From: Cyrtodaria siliqua
Taxonomy: Eukaryota > Mollusca > Bivalvia > Adapedonta > Hiatellidae
Assembly (NCBI GenBank): GCA_037043455.1
Contig: JAWPHD010010371.1
Location: 1-64,000 of the forward strand
DNA: 64,000 nucleotides
Direction of reading: 5' to 3'
Shown here: positions 59,660 through 64,000 of the stretch, piece by piece
How the letters are laid out: the number at the start of each line of letters is the position of its first letter
Position numbering within the stretch: position 1 is the stretch's first letter
Notes under the pieces: model-generated
What the model saw: only the letters and a program-made list of their open reading frames with translations
Told to the model about the DNA's origin: nothing
Database searches by the model: none
Position numbers and translations under genes: made by a program

Positions 59660-60360
59660 GCAGCTTTCACCGAACACAGGTAACCCAAAAACACGCAAAA
59701 TGACAAACATGTATGGCAGTGTTAATAAGGAATAAAGGCATATTGACGTCACAAACACAAACATGGTTGGCAATAGGGCTACCGCCTTGGAACGGTCGGT
59801 GGCAAAAAAGACTGCCGGGGGTTTAAATCAGGTTCTAGGGTGCACCAAACCTCACACTTACCCTACTGTCATCCCAATAAAACGGGACAGTGTAAATAAA
59901 GAAATCCCCGCCATGAGCTATTCTCTAACCAAAAAGGCAGCATTAATAGGCAATATAAGTAAAACACAAAGATGTATATATAGATACAAGACACAATAGC
60001 CTAGAAAGCCACAAAGAAGGTACTCAATGACAACAAGAGAAGAGAACAAACCATTGAGGGCACGAAAGACAAGATTGCAGACAAACATCAAACGTCACCG
60101 TCCTTTTGGGCTTTATGTAGACGTCATCATAGGGCCCTGTCCGGTCATCGCACAACCAAAGAAGAAAGCATAGTGGCGAACTGTAAATGGATAAAACCAA
60201 GCATGCAGTGCGTTGCAAAATGATAGAGTCATACCCTCTTTTGATAAAACTTTGAACAAGTTTAACAAAGATAGTATGAAAGTGATCATCTTACGAAGTT
60301 TGTAAATCACGTCACCATAGAAGCCAGATTGTGATAGTCCTTGTCAAAGTCGAGTCTTAG
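59660..60360 (+). repeat. Dispersed repeat D1, long copy
   Basis: It has the same order of phrases as 18560-19260: 'gggtgcaccaaacctcacac', 'agcatagtggcgaactgtaa', 'gcgttgcaaaatgatagagt' and 'atgaaagtgatcat'. This defines a full length of about 700 bp. Confidence 0.75.
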
Positions 60361-60509
60361 AAACCATGTTATGCGATTAAGTTGTAAATTGTTTTTGAAT
60401 ATATATATGTTATAAAGAAATACTGATATAAGAAAAATAGTTTAGAGACCGTTTTGGTGCTGGAACTGATATATGTTTTTCATACAAATGCAAATAATTA
60501 TTATCTTAA

Positions 60510-60900
60510 ACTCCTAATAGAAATGTAGCCAAAACGTAGTGATGTTTGTTCACGATGTCGTATTCATGTTTTAGATGCAGCTGTTGATAAAAGATTTATA
60601 CTGGATCCTCAAACAGATCATCCGAGAGACCCAGGTGTGTAATAATTAGATAACGCGATAATGCCAGTTAGAGCTTAATTAGGTCAGTCGATAATACCAG
60701 ACAGTACTTAAAAAGACCAGTCGATACAACCAGGGAGTACATCATTAAATTAGCCGATAATACCAGACAGCACATAATTATACCGGGTACTACATAATTA
60801 GATCACCTGATAATATAATTTGATCATAATACCACATAATAAGGTCAGCCGTTAGTACCAAGCAATACATAATAAGATTAGCCGATAATAAATGGAAAAT
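60510..60900. repeat. Paralogous copy of the 44900-46080 intron block with 33-bp satellite
   Basis: 'aaactcctaatagaaatg', 'ttcacgatgtcgtattcat' and 'ttgataaaagatttatactg' correspond to text at 44908-45000. Degenerate satellite units ('gccgataataccagacag', 'tacataattagatcacc') follow. There are about nine units here against about 30 in the first copy. Confidence 0.82.
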
Positions 60901-61333
60901 ACTTTGTCATACTTACTTTTCATGTTGTTTTTTTAAAAAATCAAATATTACAAAATTCTAAATATTTTTTTTTATATGCTTGCAATCGTGCGCGCGTGTG
61001 TGTGTGTGCGTGTGTGGTTTTACTCTCTAAATGCAATAGAACTTGACACTATAACTTGATTGATGATATAGATTTTAATGATAGTGTCCGTTGTCCGTTG
61101 TCCCAAGGGATATATTTGTTCTTGTAGTTGTTTGTTCTTTATATTTATATCCTATTCTTTTCCTACGAGGGGCTATTCAACAATTTAAGGACTAGCCTTT
61201 TAAACTGGAAATGATAGATTTGTATGATTTCTTTCATGTATTAATTTTAGTCATATTGCAATAGGTATGTAAAGTTCTTCGAAGATATTTAAGCACGTAG
61301 AAAGTAACATGTATTTCAAACATATCATATATC

Positions 61334-61604
61334 CAGGCCCGTAGCCAGCCCTGCAATTTAACCGAGGCAAACTCCTTCCTGAAGACATGTTCTGTGGAAA
61401 ATAAATTGATTTCTAAAAGTGATTCTGCATTTTTAGTGCATTCCCATGCCAGCTTTTCAGTTTTAAGTTAAGACAAACATATTAAAGTCTATTTCAGTGA
61501 TTTTATTTGATATTCCATTAGAATGCCTACTTCAATGTTTAGTACCTTCCCAAAATTCTACCGAGGCAACTGTCTCGGTGTGCCTCAGTCTAGCTACGGG
61601 CCTG
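61334..61604. mobile_element. hAT-like MITE
   Basis: The ends CAGGCCCGTAGCCAG and CTAGCTACGGGCCTG are inverted repeats of the CAGG-CCTG kind common in hAT-type MITEs. 'accgaggcaa' also occurs in both halves. An 8-bp target-site duplication is not evident. About 271 bp, non-coding. Confidence 0.65.
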
Positions 61605-61899
61605 ATATCACCATCCACTCCAGGCTATAGTTACGTAACGTCGTCGAGACATCATATTTTTCAAAGTATGTACCATGCCAAACAATGAATTTTCGGTGTT
61701 TCTATACCCACTGTTACTACACTTATATTGAGCCCCTCCTTAAGTATTATGTCCACTGTACCATAAGACATAAGAAGTTTGCTACAAATTTCGTGAATGA
61801 TTGTACGACGATCCTTTTCAATGAGTTATTTTACCAAGCCGACGTCACATTTGCGAGATATTGTCAGTGGGTGATCACACCTTTCATCATCAATTATGT

Positions 61900-62700
61900 T
61901 TTCCCATCCACTCCTTCTTCCGAACTTTTGGATAACCACTCGTATTTAACATGTAAATACAATTCAGAGCAAGGAGCACCTTACAAGGAGAGGTTACTGC
62001 AAGACTGACATTGTCAATGCAATAGATAAAGCACGGAATTTCAACAGAAAAGAACTTCTTGATTACCAGTCGAAGCCAAATATTTCAGAGGAAACTTTAC
62101 CTTAAGTGCTTACATACCATCCTGACCTCCCTAATGTGAAATAGAGTATTTATAAACAGTGGTCACACATAGAGGAGTCAGAACGTCTCAACAAAATTCT
62201 GACAAGAAAACCCATTATTGCGTACAGGAGACCAAAATGTCTCCGTGACATCCTTGTTGTAGCCGAGTTGAAACCCGACTCCAATACTGAGACCACAGGA
62301 CAGTCAGTCCCTTGTCATGCATCAAGATGCCAGACTTGTAAATACATGTCTCCCACAAACTATTTTTTATCTTCACTCGGTGCCAAAAACACGGTAAAAA
62401 GTGTCATTAACTGCAAATCCGCAAACGTCATCTACTTAATGACGTGCTTGATTTGCAAACAATAGTATGCAGGCGTTGAATGTCCGATTCAACCTCCATC
62501 GCTCCGAATGTAAATTACGTAAGTTTGCTAGGTTCCCAGCGGCCAAACACTTCTGTTCAGAAGGCGCACGTTCAACGATTTGTCTCTGGCATGCACTGAA
62601 CACAATCCAAATTGGACCGACGCAGAACGTCTCTCTTCAGAAGTAATCATAAATGTCAGCATACAAATTTACCTTCATCCAACTAGAAATGTTCTAAATC
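61900..62700 (+). pseudogene. Penelope-like element relic with GIY-YIG-type C-terminus
   Basis: Across frame changes, the forward strand reads DIVNAIDKARNFNRKELLDY, then PDLPNV and SERLNKILTRKPIIAYRRPK, then CLRDILVVAELK. A C-H-C-C cluster (VPCHASRCQTCKYM) and NVIYLMTCLICKQ come next. Then come a stop, YAG, LHRSEC, AAKHFC and finally TEHNPNWTDAERL. This order matches the region between the reverse transcriptase and the end of the GIY-YIG endonuclease in Penelope-like retroelements. Stops and frameshifts show it is dead, and the reverse transcriptase core is absent. Confidence 0.72.
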
Positions 62701-63386
62701 TAGTACCATTGTTACTTTCCTTGATCAAAACTTCTCCATTTATTTTACATTTATTTTTTAGCCTTATTCATTGTTTTAATTAGCTTTGGAGTTGCTTTAT
62801 ACTGTATCCTGCAGTATCGATTTTATGTCTTAGGGTTTTGAGGTAGGGTTTTTCACATCTCAACTAATCATAAATGTCAGCGTACAGTTTTACCCTCATC
62901 AAACTAGAAATGTTCCATTATTAGTATCAAATTTGGCAATTGAGTGTCTTTTCAAAGTGGTCAGTCCCTGCAACGCTGCCAAACGATACGTTGTGTTTTT
63001 TTAAACAGCCTTGTATTTTAGTGTTTATTTGTTTCGTATTTGTTCTATTTGTGTCTGTACCACTGATGAAAGAGTATAAGAGAGGCGTAAGCCTAAAGCG
63101 TTCGGATTTTTACAAACTATAGCAGTGTAGAAATGTGTTTTCCACATCTAATAATTTATTCTTACATTTTCTTATCTCCTCGGAGATCCAGCAGAGGTTT
63201 TTGAAAGGTATTTTGTAGATGTGTGTATTTTTTCATTCTTATATATATATATATATTTATTTTGTTGATAGTACTGTAAATTATAATTTTCCACATTGTA
63301 TTTTAACAAATTACTCTTATAATTTAGTATCCTTTCTGGATCCAGTGTTTGTGAAAGGTGTTCTGTTCAATGTATGATTTTCTCTG

Positions 63387-63422
<36 letters not shown>

Positions 63423-63874
63423 TCATGTTTTTTCGTATACTGAGCAAAAATAAAAACAGTACATTACCCACTGTAGTGCTGGTATTTCCAATGAGCGTTT
63501 TGATTAAACAATGTTTAATGTTTTGGGGAAAAAAATTACTGTTAAACAGTTTCAAATCTGCCAAGTAATAATCTGTTTTGGATGAAAGCAAGGTTTTAAA
63601 GGGAGGTAAGTATGTATGTATGTATGTATGTAAGTATGATTACGAAAATGTTGCTAAAATGAAGCTGTGTTACATTCTTTGTGTTATTTTCTGGGTAAGG
63701 AACCTACAGAAAATAATTTCTCGGACACATTTTTCAGATAGTGGATGTTTCTGTTTTGTTGTCCAGAAGGTAAGAGAACGAAAATCGGGTACTTTTTATT
63801 TTTGTTCAGTATATATCATTATATCACTTTTATTTAATTATTGGCATGCCTGTTATGTATTTCTCCTATTTCAG
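62701..63874. other. Intronic AT-rich sequence with microsatellites
   Basis: (TA)n runs lie at 63240-63256 and 63391-63418, and (GTAT)n at 63607-63640. No exon is recognised before 63875. Confidence 0.6.
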
Positions 63875-63970
63875 TGTGTGAAGATACAAATACAACAATG
63901 TGTGCGTTAATACCATGTGACAAATTCCCAGAGATGAAAACTTATTGTAAAAAAACATGCGGATTCTGCC
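63875..63970 (+). CDS. ShKT-domain exon 5 (paralogue of exon 1)
   Basis: After the acceptor CTATTTCAG it encodes C-EDTNTTM-C-ALIP-C-DKFPEMKTY-C-KKT-C-GF-C and ends C|GTACGT. The 96 bases, the phase and even the first intron bases after the donor (TTGATAATATT against ATGATAATATT) match exon 1 at 46864, so it arose by duplication of that exon with its surroundings. The gene must continue to the right of the window, since the exon ends in a donor. Confidence 0.85.
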
Positions 63971-64000
63971 GTACGTTTGATAATATTTTAATTATAAAAT

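Overview
The window looks like non-coding-rich genomic DNA of an animal, most likely a bivalve mollusc. It is AT-rich and intron-rich. It is packed with repeats of the kind seen in bivalve genomes: tRNA-derived SINEs, decayed LINEs, a Penelope-like element, and elements with tandem cores that carry phrases such as 'tccgtccgtctgtccg' and 'aagatggccgcc'. The species assignment is inference from these repeats. There is no operon-like layout, no CRISPR array and no rRNA gene.

Host genes are few. (1) A minus-strand terminal coding exon (13222-14987, about 587 residues) encodes a long, hydrophilic, probably disordered tail that I do not recognise. A possible 42-base exon lies just upstream (15113-15154). 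(2) A plus-strand gene for a secreted or extracellular protein with several ShKT-type six-cysteine domains has exons at 46864-46959, 47699-47821, 56044-56148, 57011-57115 and 63875-63970, plus a Pro/Ser/Thr-rich linker exon at 58594-58725. All six read best as symmetric phase 1-1 exons. The gene runs off the right edge. A TATA-type promoter at 55643 may mark a separate start, so this could be one gene or two. (3) A possible tiny secreted-peptide gene lies at 36555-36821.

Layout. 1-7290: an L1-like LINE split by a three-level nest of tandem-core elements. 8300-8870: a 30-bp minisatellite bounded by 39-bp inverted repeats. 10620-11650: another LINE 3' end. 12692-13013: a SINE with a visible target-site duplication. 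15500-20000: satellites and foldback elements. 20440-23540: a giant imperfect palindrome with arms of about 1.2 kb. 23700-34500: foldback elements, a 1.47-kb element with long inverted repeats, two copies of a 0.4-kb MITE and several satellites. 37760-40160: more tandem-core elements. 41283-44590: a 1,651-bp tandem duplication with CTAGAA at each junction. 44900-63970: the ShKT gene, with introns full of satellites, LINEs, SINEs and a Penelope-like relic.

The most notable observations are the giant palindrome, the nested insertions inside one LINE, the shared hairpin termini of the tandem-core elements (one 3' hairpin is also a perfect IR-1 nuclear-receptor palindrome), and an intragenic duplication that copied an ShKT exon together with its upstream satellite. 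I found no convincing new enzymatic or defence system.
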